Source: MFD02979-c5 sp963705385 (GTDB lineage Bacteria; Bacteroidota; Bacteroidia; Cytophagales; Amoebophilaceae). Taken from it: DNA of 64,000 nucleotides. Under the pieces are notes generated by a model. It saw only the letters and a program-made list of their open reading frames with translations. It was not told the origin of the DNA and ran no database searches. Below, in pieces: positions 1 through 8,605 of the stretch. Position 1 is the first letter of the stretch, and each line of letters starts with the position of its first letter. A program made the translations under genes and the position numbers. Where the stretch lies: the NCBI GenBank assembly GCA_963705385.1, contig OY970075.1, forward strand, positions 62,001 to 126,000. Reading direction: 5' to 3'.

Positions 1-2
1 AG

Positions 3-1370
3 CGCAAGCAAGACATGAAAGGTCCTATTTTGTGCTTTTATGGGCCTCCAGGCGTGGGAAAAACATCTTTGTGCAAGTCCATTGCCAAGGCGCTTAACAG
101 GAAGTACGTGAAAATGTCTTTAGGGGGTTTAAGCGATGAAGCTGAGATCAGGGGCCATAGAAAAACCTACATAGGTGCTATGCCAGGCAGGATTATCCAA
201 AACATCAAAAAAGTACAGGCTTCTAATCCTGTCTTTGTATTGGATGAGATTGACAAGATCAGTGGTATGCGAGGAGATCCTGCAGCAGCACTGTTAGAAG
301 TGTTAGATCCTGAGCAGAACAATGCATTTGTAGATAACTTCTTGGAGGTACCTTATGACCTCTCTAAAGTGTTGTTTATAGCTACTGCCAACACCCTTGA
401 TACCATTCCGCTGGCTTTGAGAGACAGGATGGAGATTATTGAAATTAATGGCTATACCCTAGAGGAAAAGGTACAGATTGCGAAGAAACATCTGGTCTCT
501 AAACAACGCAAAGCACACGGCCTCAAGGCCAGTGATGTGCGCATCTACGATAATGCTATTGCTAAAATTATTGAAGCATATACCCGAGAGTCTGGAGTCA
601 GGGAATTAGAACGCAAGCTAGGCAGCGTGGCCCGAAAAGTAGCCAAAGCCATTACACTAGAAGAAGCTTATCCACAAAAAATTAAGAAGGAGGACGTAAC
701 TAAGCTCCTAGGCATAGAATCCTTTGACCAGGAGGCCTACCAAAGCATTGCCCTACCAGGGGTAGCTATAGGCTTGGCCTGGACACCTGTAGGCGGTGAA
801 ATCCTCTTTGTTGAAGCTACCTTGAGCAGAGGCAGAGGAAAATTGACCCTCTCAGGGCAACTAGGTGAGGTCATGAAGGAATCTGCAATGACAGCTTTGT
901 CCTATCTCAAATCAAACGTAGATACCTTGAATATTGATTACCGTATTTTGAACCAGTACGATCTGCATGTCCATGTGCCAGCAGGAGCCGTACCCAAAGA
1001 TGGTCCTTCAGCAGGCATCACTTTGTTGACAGCATTGGCATCACTGTATACCCAACGCAAAGTAAAAAGCAGGTTGGCTATGACCGGAGAGATCACCTTA
1101 CGGGGTAAGGTGCTGCCCGTAGGAGGTATTAAAGAGAAAATTCTGGCAGCTAAACGGGTAGGTATCAAAGAGATTATCTTAAGTAAGGAGAACAGAAAAG
1201 ACATTCAGGAAATTCAAGCACACTATACCCGAGACTTGACCTTTCACTATGTAGACTATGCAGAAGAGGTGCTCAAGCAAGCCCTGCAGCCTCACAAAGT
1301 GAAAAATGCCAAGACATGGCAGAGTGTCAGCGAACAAGAAAATAAACGCATGGCTTATTTGAAATATTGA
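3..1370 (+). CDS. lon: Lon protease, C-terminal part (5' end outside window)
   Basis: ATP-dependent serine protease of cytosolic protein quality control. The reading frame is open to the left edge, so the N-terminal substrate-binding domain lies outside the window. Counting from the ATG at 15, the AAA+ module carries Walker A GPPGVGKTS (residues 10-18) and Walker B VFVLDEID. The arginine-rich sensor-2 region follows, then the Lon-type protease domain with catalytic serine in PKDGPSAGIT (about residue 332) and catalytic lysine in GGIKEKI (about residue 373). Both members of the Ser-Lys dyad are present, so the visible part looks functional. The ATG at 15 is internal, because conserved Lon sequence (RKQD) precedes it in frame. 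Assignment is very secure; only the true start is unknown. Confidence 0.97.
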   Translation, partial: RKQDMKGPILCFYGPPGVGKTSLCKSIAKALNRKYVKMSLGGLSDEAEIRGHRKTYIGAMPGRIIQNIKKVQASNPVFVLDEIDKISGMRGDPAAALLEVLDPEQNNAFVDNFLEVPYDLSKVLFIATANTLDTIPLALRDRMEIIEINGYTLEEKVQIAKKHLVSKQRKAHGLKASDVRIYDNAIAKIIEAYTRESGVRELERKLGSVARKVAKAITLEEAYPQKIKKEDVTKLLGIESFDQEAYQSIALPGVAIGLAWTPVGGEILFVEATLSRGRGKLTLSGQLGEVMKESAMTALSYLKSNVDTLNIDYRILNQYDLHVHVPAGAVPKDGPSAGITLLTALASLYTQRKVKSRLAMTGEITLRGKVLPVGGIKEKILAAKRVGIKEIILSKENRKDIQEIQAHYTRDLTFHYVDYAEEVLKQALQPHKVKNAKTWQSVSEQENKRMAYLKY

Positions 1371-1380
1371 TTAGGCATTA

Positions 1381-1530
1381 ATGGGTAGAAAACCCTTGGC
1401 TGGTACAAAAGTGTATTTTGAAGAGACATGGAGCATAACAGCGGAAAAATTTGGAGATGGCAGCTTTCAAATCCGAGAAAAATACCGCGCTGTTGAGCGG
1501 TTTTCAGCTTACGCCTCCCTTCTACAATAA
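1381..1530 (+). CDS. Small ORF, 49 residues, unknown
   Basis: An ATG-started open frame of 49 codons lies 10 bases after the lon stop and ends 11 bases before the pth start, on the same strand. The product begins MGRKPLAGTKVYFEETWS, is charged and soluble-looking, and has no signal peptide or membrane segment. Codon use resembles the neighbours. I do not recognise the family. It could be a real short gene in a lon-pth transcription unit, a fragment of a decayed gene, or chance. The tight fit between two real genes slightly favours something coding. Confidence 0.35.
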   Translation: MGRKPLAGTKVYFEETWSITAEKFGDGSFQIREKYRAVERFSAYASLLQ

Positions 1531-1541
1531 TTTATCACTCA

Positions 1542-2120
1542 GTGAAGTATCTTATTATTGGTCTAGGAAATATAGGCGCTGAATATGCGCTTACACGCCA
1601 TAATATTGGCTTTATGGTGCTAGCACAGCTTGCCAAAGAGCACGAAGCAACCTTTCAAACAGACCGGCTGGCTACTATTGCTTCTTGCAAATACCGAGGC
1701 CGAACACTCTGCCTGATCAAGCCTACTACCTATATGAACCATAGCGGCCGGGCAGTAAGCTATTGGCTTAACAAACTAAAAATTCCTGTAGCACAGAGCT
1801 TGGTTGTCGTAGATGATGTAGCCCTACCTTTTGGCAAGCTGAGAATACGCGCCCAAGGTGCCAGCGCTGGGCATAATGGCCTGAAGAGTGTAGAAGCAAG
1901 TTTGGGTACCCAAACCTATCCACGGCTGCGCATAGGCATAGGCGATGCTTTTCCCAAAGGGCACCAGGCTGAGTATGTACTAAGCAGATTCCATGAAAAA
2001 GAGCAGGAAGCACTCAATACTCCTATTGCGCAAGCTTGCCAAATAATTTATGCGTTTTGTACGCTAGGCATTGAACGTGCGATGGAGCAGTACAATACTA
2101 CACCACCTTTGGTTGACTGA
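1542..2120 (+). CDS. pth: Peptidyl-tRNA hydrolase
   Basis: Releases tRNA from peptidyl-tRNAs that fall off stalled ribosomes; monomeric cytosolic enzyme. The 192 residues match the usual Pth length. The N-terminal motif LIIGLGNIGAEY places Asn10 and His20 exactly where the bacterial active site has them, and VVVDDVALPFG (about 89-99) carries the third catalytic residue. GHNGLKS and the GIGxAFPKG loop are also typical. The start codon is GTG; the motif spacing (Asn10, His20) supports this start. No signal peptide. It lies downstream of lon and a 49-codon ORF and could be co-transcribed with them. Identification is secure. Confidence 0.96.
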   Translation: MKYLIIGLGNIGAEYALTRHNIGFMVLAQLAKEHEATFQTDRLATIASCKYRGRTLCLIKPTTYMNHSGRAVSYWLNKLKIPVAQSLVVVDDVALPFGKLRIRAQGASAGHNGLKSVEASLGTQTYPRLRIGIGDAFPKGHQAEYVLSRFHEKEQEALNTPIAQACQIIYAFCTLGIERAMEQYNTTPPLVD

Positions 2121-2132
2121 GGCCGTCTTTTG

Positions 2133-2222
2133 AAGTTGCCAATCACAAGGTCAACAATGTAGGCGGATACACAGCTAAAGTCTTTGACCAAAAGTATAGC
2201 CTAGGGCTTTTTAAAGAATAAG
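2133..2222 (+). pseudogene. Coding-like fragment, possibly plasmid Rep C-terminal piece
   Basis: About 30 codons in an open frame without a start codon read FEVANHKVNNVGGYTAKVFD and on to a TAA at 2222. The pattern NVGGYTAKVFDQKY resembles the 'NPxGYLxxxxxxxY' segment near the C-terminus of Rep_3-type plasmid initiators. This fits the Rep N-terminal fragment that follows at 2241, but the order would be inverted, so a rearrangement is required. The match is short and is a suggestion only. Confidence 0.25.
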
Positions 2223-2240
2223 TGGATCTATTTTGTAGTT

Positions 2241-2429
2241 TTGAGCTTCATGCAGGAATATCTTAGACAGCATAATCCCCTTACAGAGGCGCGCTATGAC
2301 ATGAGTGCGCTGGAAAAGGATATCTTTTACTTGCTCATGTGCCAAGTCAAGCAAGAAGACGACCCTTACAATGGAAGTATCTGTTTGTTAAGTACTGTCC
2401 TTGCCTTGTTGTCCTTGCCAAGCTCATGA
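2241..2429 (+). pseudogene. Plasmid replication initiator (Rep_3/RepB-like), N-terminal remnant
   Basis: The open frame (TTG at 2241, ATG at 2250) encodes MQEYLRQHNPLTEARYDMS followed by ALEKDIFYLLMCQVKQEDDP. That is the characteristic start of Rep_3-superfamily plasmid initiators (N-x-L-T-x-A-R-Y-x-[ML]-S-x-L-E-K, then a hydrophobic helix). After about 45 residues the similarity stops and the frame runs into unrelated sequence with a stop at 2429. An intact Rep would be roughly 250-350 residues, so this is a truncated relic of an integrated plasmid or plasmid-like element. Insertion-sequence debris begins within 250 bases downstream. Confidence 0.5.
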
Positions 2430-2662
2430 GCAATCCCACAGCATCCATCTTTAATTGGTCTATCGTTTGTTACCATGGCTAGGTTGTGGTACCTACAAAA
2501 GGTAAAGGTCCTTATAATAGATTTGAGATTTTTTCTAGATAGCGTCATCAGGAGATGCTTAACCATAGAGCAAGGCACCTAATGTGGACTACAGCTAGGA
2601 ATGAGGTAGCATCTTTAGCCTACCGGGTCGCTATGCCCCGCCACCTTTTGACTCGTAGTATT

Positions 2663-2714
2663 GAGACCGTTGCAAAAAGTATTGATCAGGTGTGCTGTCA
2701 TCCTAGGGAGATTT
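2663..2714 (+). repeat. 52-bp inverted repeat, left copy (IS5-family end)
   Basis: The segment starting GAGACCGTTGCAAAAA is repeated, inverted, at 4129-4180 with one indel and one substitution. The first 16 bases also occur at 52919 at the end of the other IS5-family copy, and a variant occurs at 17038-17052. This marks it as the terminal sequence of the resident IS5-family element. The two copies enclose the IS481 insertion and IS5 fragments. Confidence 0.75.
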
Positions 2715-2821
2715 TTAAAGCCTCAGATGGAGGCTATCTAGCTGATCAGTGAGCCTATTTTTAACTCTTATCTCCTTATTCGCTCATTTTTGCTTCTCTT
2801 TAGACATGCTTATCCCTTGAT

Positions 2822-2927
2822 AAGACCTACAAGTATTCCAGGGGCTCGATAGAGATTATACCCTATGGCTTCTAAGGCGTGCTGGCTATGGGTTTTAGCT
2901 ACCCCTACATACCTTGCTCCCATTAAC
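2822..2927 (-). pseudogene. IS5-family transposase, C-terminal fragment
   Basis: Reading the minus strand from 2927, the frame gives QLMGARYVGVAKTHSQHALE followed by AIGYNLYRAPGILVGLIKG and a stop. This is the conserved C-terminus of IS5-family DDE transposases (ARYVGxAKTHxQHxxEAxxYNLYRAPGIL). The same tail is encoded on the minus strand near 53080-53190. The rest of the gene is cut off at 2928 by the end of an IS481-family element, so it is inactive. Confidence 0.7.
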
Positions 2928-3936
2928 TGTTTAGTCCCAGAGAATTATGGTACATTGTGTAAAGATAATAATACATGGAGAAAAAGCTTATGGGACAACT
3001 ATTACATGCTAATGCTAGAACAACGCAGGCAATCCGTAGAGAGATACGTAATTGTGAAGAGAGCTTAGTTAAAGCTGCTAAACGATTTAATGTTAATCCT
3101 AAAACCATAGCTAAATGGAAAAAAAGGGAACATCCCCAAGATCTTCCTATGGGGCCTAAGAAGGATAAAGTCTACAGTACTATCAGAGGCTCAAGAACAA
3201 GCAATAGTGGCGTTTAGGAAGATGACACAATTACCCCTTGATAATGTCCTATACAGTCTCCAGGAGATAATACCTCATTTGACTAGATCCTCTTTACACA
3301 GGTGCCTTAAGAGACATGGTTGTTCTGTTCTTCCTAAAAAACAAGCTATAGCTGCTCAGAAAAAGAAATTTAAACAGTATCCTATCGGCTATTTCCATGT
3401 TGATATTACGGAAGTTAGCACTGCACAAGGTAAGCTTTATCTCTAGGTTGGTATAGATAGAGCCTCTAAGTTTGTTTATGCAGAGCTCCACGAGGGTCAA
3501 ACTAAGTTGATTGCAGCAGCATTTTTGCGTGAGTTAATTCGAGTAGTGCTATACAAAATTCACAAGGTGCTCACCGATAATGGGGTTCAATTCACAAACC
3601 ATGAGCATCATAAAAATGCTTTTGCACACATATTTGAACGCACGTGCAAAGAACATGTTATAGAGCACAGAAAGACTAAAGTGAAGCATCCATGGACCAA
3701 TGGACAAGTAGAGCGCATGAACAGAGGGTTAAAAGAAGCTACAGTAAATACGTTTACATATGCAAGTCATCTACAACTAAAAGAACACCTTCATGCTTAT
3801 CTGATGGCTTATAACTTTGCCAAGCGGCTGAAGAGTCTAAAGGGCAAGACCCCGTGGCAATTTATTATTAATGAATGGAGGGCGCATCCGGAATATTTTA
3901 ATATTAATCCAAACTACTTCTCCTTGGGACTAAACA
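2928..3936 (+). mobile_element. IS481-family insertion sequence (about 1.0 kb)
   Basis: The boundaries come from perfect 12-bp terminal inverted repeats: TGTTTAGTCCCA at 2928-2939 and TGGGACTAAACA at 3925-3936. The same end is present at 39302-39313 in the second, truncated copy. The element carries one rve-type transposase that is frameshifted and contains a stop. Both flanks are IS5-family sequence. I see no target-site duplication (left flank ATTAAC, right flank CACTTG), which implies rearrangement after insertion. Confidence 0.75.
2975..3936 (+). pseudogene. IS481-family transposase (rve integrase core), broken
   Basis: The N-terminal part (2975-3181) is a helix-turn-helix region: EESLVKAAKRFNVNPKTIAK followed by WKKRE. 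A one-base frameshift near 3181 moves the frame (EAQEQAIVAFRKMTQLP continues from about 3184), and an in-frame TAG at 3445 interrupts it again. The catalytic core then follows to 3936, with DDE residues visible in FHVDITEVS (first Asp), VLTDNGVQFTN (second Asp) and HPWTNGQVERMNRGLKE (Glu). A truncated sister copy ends at LNT directly followed by stop. Here the frame instead runs through the element end into IS5 sequence until 4088. With one frameshift and one nonsense codon it is unlikely to transpose itself. Confidence 0.8.
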
Positions 3937-4128
3937 CACTTGAAGTTCACCAAGTCATAGTCAAGCAAGGAGTAATGGTAGATGCATCTATTACTCCTAC
4001 TGCCCCCTCAAGGCAAGAAAATCTGCCACCTACCCTGAGAGAAGCCTACTCCTCCTTTAGAAGTAGTAAGTCAAAAGGGGGTAGATAAACAAGCTAAGTG
4101 GTGCAAACAAGCTCACCAGCTCTATTAA
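3937..4128 (+). pseudogene. IS5-family transposase, central fragment
   Basis: Directly after the IS481 end the plus strand encodes HQVIVKQGVMVDASITPTAP and later remnants of the GVDKQAKW motif. This is the middle of the same IS5-family transposase whose homologous segment is on the minus strand around 53570-53730 (HQxLIVKQGIIVDASITLT). The first 150 bases are read through from the IS481 frame up to a stop at 4088. Its orientation is opposite to the C-terminal fragment at 2822-2927, so this is not one simply interrupted gene but an inverted, deleted composite. Confidence 0.65.
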
Positions 4129-4180
4129 AGTCTCCCTAGGATAGACAGCACACCTGATCAATACTTTTTGCAACGGTCTC
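4129..4180 (-). repeat. 52-bp inverted repeat, right copy (IS5-family end)
   Basis: Reverse complement of 2663-2714 with one indel and one substitution, ending TTTTTGCAACGGTCTC at 4165-4180. It closes the composite IS structure, 122 bases before the stop of the symporter-HD fusion gene on the opposite strand. Confidence 0.75.
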
Positions 4181-4301
4181 AGAATGCATAACTCCAGTTG
4201 AAAAGTCCCTTGACAACTGCAACGTCCATAACCTCTATGCTGGTTTTTATCAAAATAAAATTGTCTCCATAGGCACAATGGAGTGCTGAGAATGCACACC
4301 T

Positions 4302-7300
4302 TTACTCCTTCTTCATCACTGCAGTGATAAGCTCTTGAAGCTCTTCTTCTACTTGTTTCAGGCCTAAGTACCTGGCAATGGGTACAAAAAATTGCTGGGT
4401 CTCAGTAGCTACTTGCTTTTGCTTGATCAACGAAGCGTGTCCCTCAATAGTACGCATGTTATGGAGCCGGTCAGCGAGCTTGACTTGCAATACACGTACG
4501 TCTTGTCCTTCTAAAAGTTTTTGTAGGTTTTCATAGGCATTCATGTTTACACGCTGAAACTGGTCATCAAGGCTGGTTACTCTATTGACAATAGCAGCTA
4601 CCCCTGGACCAAAGATAACCCCTATTTCTGCTAATGTCAGGGCTGTATCTTCTACTGTGTCGTGCAAAAGCGTTGCTAAAATGGCTTCTGGATCTTCTGT
4701 ATACGTCAGCAAGATGTCAGTAGCTGCAATAGGATGTAGATAAAAGGGCTCTCCTGACTTCCTTTTTACAGGTGCATGGTATTTCTTGATAGTGTCAATC
4801 GCCTTTTTTACTAATTCTACATCTGTGTTGGTCTTGTTTTGAATTAGGTTGAGTAAAACTGTTTCTTCTGGCCGCACTTCTTGTAAGGCTTCTATGTAGT
4901 TTCCTACTTCCATTTGCGGTATGTCCATCACTTTAGGCCTTACTTCGCGCAAACGTAAAGGGATAACATAGCGCTGTATAAGCGTTGCATCATGCTCCTG
5001 AAGCTCTACTGCTCCGTAGTGTGCTCCTACAATCTGCAGATTATCTGAGAGACCTAACTCCTCTATAGTAGGTGGAAGTCGGAAAGGAGCTCTTCCTACT
5101 GTGCCTATGTACAACCTACTAGCGTCTGCTGCTTTAGTTTCAGTAGTAATGGTAATACAAATCGCAGCTATATTTTTGATATGGTCTCTAAGTGAAGAGA
5201 GCGGGTAGCTCAATCTTGTTCCTTGGATATCAAGCAAGATATGCTTTAAAGAAGGGTTATTGCTTTGGGCGTACAACAAACCATTGACCAGTAGTTGTTG
5301 AATCTTAGTTATGTCGCACTGAATCTCTTGCCCTTGAAGGAGATTTCTTATTAAGATGCTCGGTTTGGGGGGCAGGCTTATTGTTTTAACTATCTCCAAG
5401 ACTTTTGTAAGGATACTTTCTAGCTTTATATTTTCTGCCTCCAACCGTAGATAATCTTGTACTCGATACGCCACGCTACGCAAGTATTCCATGGTGTTTT
5501 GGAGTGTTGTATGGACTTCTTGCAGGCTCTGGTTGGCTGTTGAAAGCTGCTCAGGCGAGTGAACTTGGCTGGCTTGTTCCTTAAACTGTTCTACCTTTTT
5601 GGTAACTGCCTCCAATATATCTTTGCCTTCTGTGGCAACTTCAGTAAAAAATTGCTCTTCATGATGAAGTGCCTTGAACAGTTCTTCTCTGTTTGATCTG
5701 CGCTCTGTATTGAGCCATGTGTTGCGCTCTTCTAGGTTTCTGTAAGCTTGGTTATACTTAAAAAGAGCAATGAGGAAGCTGCTGCACAGCAGCGTGCCAT
5801 AAGTAAGCTTAAAGTGCAAATTGCCAAAGTCACCTGGTAGGTTTGCTAAGCCTGTGGACTGTTTAAAAATAAAGGTAGCAAGCAGGACGCCACCTGTAGC
5901 CATGCCTATAGTCAGTGGCCAATGGAGTAGCAATACAGCCATGACAAAATTGAGCATAAAGAGCAGCATCTGGGGCGTTGCAAAACCACTCATGATGACA
6001 AGCATGCCTCCTACCAAGAAAAGGGCATGAAAGATGCTTATAGGCCAAAACCATACAAGGAAGTTCTTAGCTCGAAAAGCCTTGGGCCAGATAGGAGAAG
6101 CTAAAAAGATGGTGATCAGCAAAGCCACTGAATACTGCAAAGTCTTATAGAGACCGGGATATTGTAAGGCTACTGCACTGGGTAAAATATAAAATGAAGC
6201 ATAGGATGCAGTAAGGACATAAAACCCAAACAAAATGTAAAGGTGTGCTTGGACAGGTAAAATACGCTCTAGGTAAGGGTAACATTTGAACTTCCTGGCT
6301 AGGGAAAGCCAATCTTTCCAGGACTTTTGTAGTGAGGTTGTCTCGACTTTCTCAATAGGGTTATGGCCCCAGCCACCTTCTTCACCCAAAAGGTAGTGGG
6401 CCCCTAGCATCACTACCAAGTTAGCAAACATCCCAGGGAAAAAGCTATTGACACTTTTAAAGTAAGTAAGGCAAGCAACCACAGTAACAAATCCTGCTCC
6501 TATAGCCATGAGTACCACTCTTTTACTGGTCTGAAAACCAAAAATGGCCAAGAGGATGGGTACCACTACAATGGGCAGGTAAAAGTTAGCAGCAAGCAAG
6601 ATTGTATCTAAGATATCCAGGTCCTTCAGTGCTAGCAGCAAGGATAATATCCCCACTACCCAGGTAGCTACCTTTGCCACAGCCAAGGAGCCTTCTTGCT
6701 TTTTTATTATTGGGGGTAAAACATCATTGGCAATGACCACTGCGCAAGAGTTGAGTATAGAGTCTGCTGTAGACATGGTCAAGGCAATTACTCCTACGCA
6801 CAGGAAACCCTTGAGGCCAGTATAAGTATAGTGCTTGACTATGTAGGGTATTACCTGTTTAGACTCCAAGCCAGGCTTGTCAGCCAAGATCAGGATAGCG
6901 ATCCAAATTATGCATAGTTTTATGGCTATGCATAATATAGTGGAGTAAATAAATGATTTTTTTATCTGTGTGGTATCCTTTGCCATAACTATACGCTGAA
7001 ATAGTGATGGAGGTAAGCCAGGCATCATTAGATAAATCATTAGGGCTATTGCACTCATGAGCTTAGGGGACCATTTTACGGCTTCTCTAAAGCTAAAGAG
7101 GGGGCTGGTGTTTAATACATGTGCTACTTGGCTAGAATCTTCTAAATTGTGCCAAATCACCAAGGCCAGTACAGGGAGGAGCGTGCCAAAGGTGAAGAAC
7201 TGGAGAACGTCTGTAAAAGTGACTGCTTGAACTCCTCCAGAAGCCGAGTAAAGAATAATAATAACAGCAGAGATAACAGTTACCCAAGGTCCTTCGTAGT

Positions 7301-7757
7301 GAAAGAGAAATTCTAAAGTTTTAGAAATGACCTTAAATTGAACGGCTAGGTAACCTATATCAAGGAATGTAGTACTGATTCCCGAAATGAATTGCACAAG
7401 TTTCCCATACAATTCTCCCAAGACTTCTGCTACCGAGACATTGTTCAAGAATCTGCCCATACGAGGGGCTATCACGTAACCAATAATTAACAAGCCCCCT
7501 CCAAAACCAAGGATATTTGCTATGATAAAGAGCAGACCTGTACTATAGGTTCGTTCAAGAGTGGAAAAGAAACCACTACCAGACATCCAGGTAGCTACAA
7601 TGGTAGCCGTGAGCGTTGCTGTAGAGAACTTCTTATCTCCTATGGCATATTCTTTAAATGATTTGCTTTTGCCTCGGTATCTAAGCCCTACAATGATGTT
7701 AAGTGCAAAGAAAACAATGAAAATGATGGGATCTATAATTCCAGAGGTTACACTCAT
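4302..7757 (-). CDS. Sodium:solute symporter fused to kinase-like module and SpoT-type HD hydrolase
   Basis: A 1151-residue membrane protein. Residues 1 to about 480 form a sodium:solute symporter (SSS/SLC5) domain with many membrane helices and the family motifs YSASGGVQAVTFTDVLQ and LTMSTADSILNSCA. Further helices follow to about 665, then a charged coiled coil (about 668-775). A degenerate histidine-kinase-type ATPase region comes next (N-box-like IQQLLVNGLLYAQ near 819; final strand RYVIPL); I see no phospho-acceptor histidine box. Residues about 978-1151 are a complete RelA/SpoT-type HD domain: RKSGEPFYLHP, LLHDTVEDT and KLADRLHNMRT supply His1008, His1032-Asp1033 and Asp1096. No alarmone synthetase domain is present. 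SSS-kinase fusions (CbrA type) are known; adding a SpoT hydrolase is unusual. Inferred role: solute-responsive, membrane-bound (p)ppGpp hydrolase. No operon partner is visible. Confidence 0.9.
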   Translation of the reverse strand: MSVTSGIIDPIIFIVFFALNIIVGLRYRGKSKSFKEYAIGDKKFSTATLTATIVATWMSGSGFFSTLERTYSTGLLFIIANILGFGGGLLIIGYVIAPRMGRFLNNVSVAEVLGELYGKLVQFISGISTTFLDIGYLAVQFKVISKTLEFLFHYEGPWVTVISAVIIILYSASGGVQAVTFTDVLQFFTFGTLLPVLALVIWHNLEDSSQVAHVLNTSPLFSFREAVKWSPKLMSAIALMIYLMMPGLPPSLFQRIVMAKDTTQIKKSFIYSTILCIAIKLCIIWIAILILADKPGLESKQVIPYIVKHYTYTGLKGFLCVGVIALTMSTADSILNSCAVVIANDVLPPIIKKQEGSLAVAKVATWVVGILSLLLALKDLDILDTILLAANFYLPIVVVPILLAIFGFQTSKRVVLMAIGAGFVTVVACLTYFKSVNSFFPGMFANLVVMLGAHYLLGEEGGWGHNPIEKVETTSLQKSWKDWLSLARKFKCYPYLERILPVQAHLYILFGFYVLTASYASFYILPSAVALQYPGLYKTLQYSVALLITIFLASPIWPKAFRAKNFLVWFWPISIFHALFLVGGMLVIMSGFATPQMLLFMLNFVMAVLLLHWPLTIGMATGGVLLATFIFKQSTGLANLPGDFGNLHFKLTYGTLLCSSFLIALFKYNQAYRNLEERNTWLNTERRSNREELFKALHHEEQFFTEVATEGKDILEAVTKKVEQFKEQASQVHSPEQLSTANQSLQEVHTTLQNTMEYLRSVAYRVQDYLRLEAENIKLESILTKVLEIVKTISLPPKPSILIRNLLQGQEIQCDITKIQQLLVNGLLYAQSNNPSLKHILLDIQGTRLSYPLSSLRDHIKNIAAICITITTETKAADASRLYIGTVGRAPFRLPPTIEELGLSDNLQIVGAHYGAVELQEHDATLIQRYVIPLRLREVRPKVMDIPQMEVGNYIEALQEVRPEETVLLNLIQNKTNTDVELVKKAIDTIKKYHAPVKRKSGEPFYLHPIAATDILLTYTEDPEAILATLLHDTVEDTALTLAEIGVIFGPGVAAIVNRVTSLDDQFQRVNMNAYENLQKLLEGQDVRVLQVKLADRLHNMRTIEGHASLIKQKQVATETQQFFVPIARYLGLKQVEEELQELITAVMKKE

Positions 7758-7956
7758 GGATGAATGATTTTTAAGTTATAATTTTAGCAAAACTAACATA
7801 AGTATAAGAATACCTCAACAAGGTTGCTAATTTTATGAATCATTTTTTGCAGCCAGCATAGGCAGAGAGGAAGGTTGTTCTAGCGAAGCAATGCAAAAGC
7901 AAGTGCTATTGGAGCATGAGAGGAGCTAGTAACGTGGCCATCATACTGTAAGCAAT

Positions 7957-8508
7957 TTATAAGGCACTGATCCATTGCGCCTTTTCAGCCCGCTTTTTCC
8001 ATTCTTCTTTGTAAAGGCTATTGACTTTGGGATCCTTGATCAGGAGTAGGTTCTCTGCATTTCGCTTTTCAGCAGCCACGGTCCAATTGAAGGAGCCAGT
8101 GAGCACATAGGTATCATCAATAACCATCACCTTGTTGTGGGCAATGCCTGGTACTTTATCAATACCTACAGGGATGCCTACGGCTATGAGGCGGCAGATC
8201 TGCGTTTTGGGTGCTTGGTATTGCGATCGATCAACCAATAGCTTAACAGTAACTCCTCGGTTATAGGCTCTAACCAAGGCATCGGCAATAGGAGGAGAAG
8301 TAAATTGGTAGGCTTGCACTAGAATGGATTGTTGTGCGTTTTCAATGGTTTGCTCTATGACCTGGCTACAATTTCCATACGGACTAAAACAGACTTGAAT
8401 CGAAGTAGGGACATCGCAGGCCCAAAAACTAATGACCCAAATCAAGGTCCCAAGCGCTCTCCTTAAATTAAAGGCATAAATTCCAGCAAGGCGGTGCACG
8501 TTTTTCAT
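7957..8508 (-). CDS. Phospholipase D-family nuclease (Nuc-like), exported
   Basis: A 183-residue protein with a hydrophobic N-terminal signal or anchor (ALGTLIWVISFWACDV, about 19-34) and a single HKD motif, HNKVMVIDDTYVLTGSFNWT (His, Lys, Asp, then GS), near residue 124. The length and the single motif match the dimeric Nuc/mitoPLD-like endonuclease branch rather than two-motif phospholipases. It is predicted to act outside the cytoplasmic membrane, on DNA or phospholipid. It is monocistronic on the minus strand between the symporter fusion and uvrA. The substrate cannot be told from sequence. The motif is complete, so it is probably active. A role in nucleotide scavenging or host interaction is only a guess. 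Confidence 0.88.
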   Translation of the reverse strand: MKNVHRLAGIYAFNLRRALGTLIWVISFWACDVPTSIQVCFSPYGNCSQVIEQTIENAQQSILVQAYQFTSPPIADALVRAYNRGVTVKLLVDRSQYQAPKTQICRLIAVGIPVGIDKVPGIAHNKVMVIDDTYVLTGSFNWTVAAEKRNAENLLLIKDPKVNSLYKEEWKKRAEKAQWISAL

Positions 8509-8605
8509 AGTGTAACGAGCTTTGCTCTATAACGCATGCAAGCACATCTTAAAGCATTCAAAGGTTGCTTGCCAAACTAGAGCAGCTTAAAAATTCTTTT
8601 TATAG

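Noticed and set aside
4302..7757. Gene as an ordinary two-component sensor kinase
   Set aside because: No histidine phospho-acceptor box or clear G-boxes seen; the C-terminal domain is HD, not receiver.
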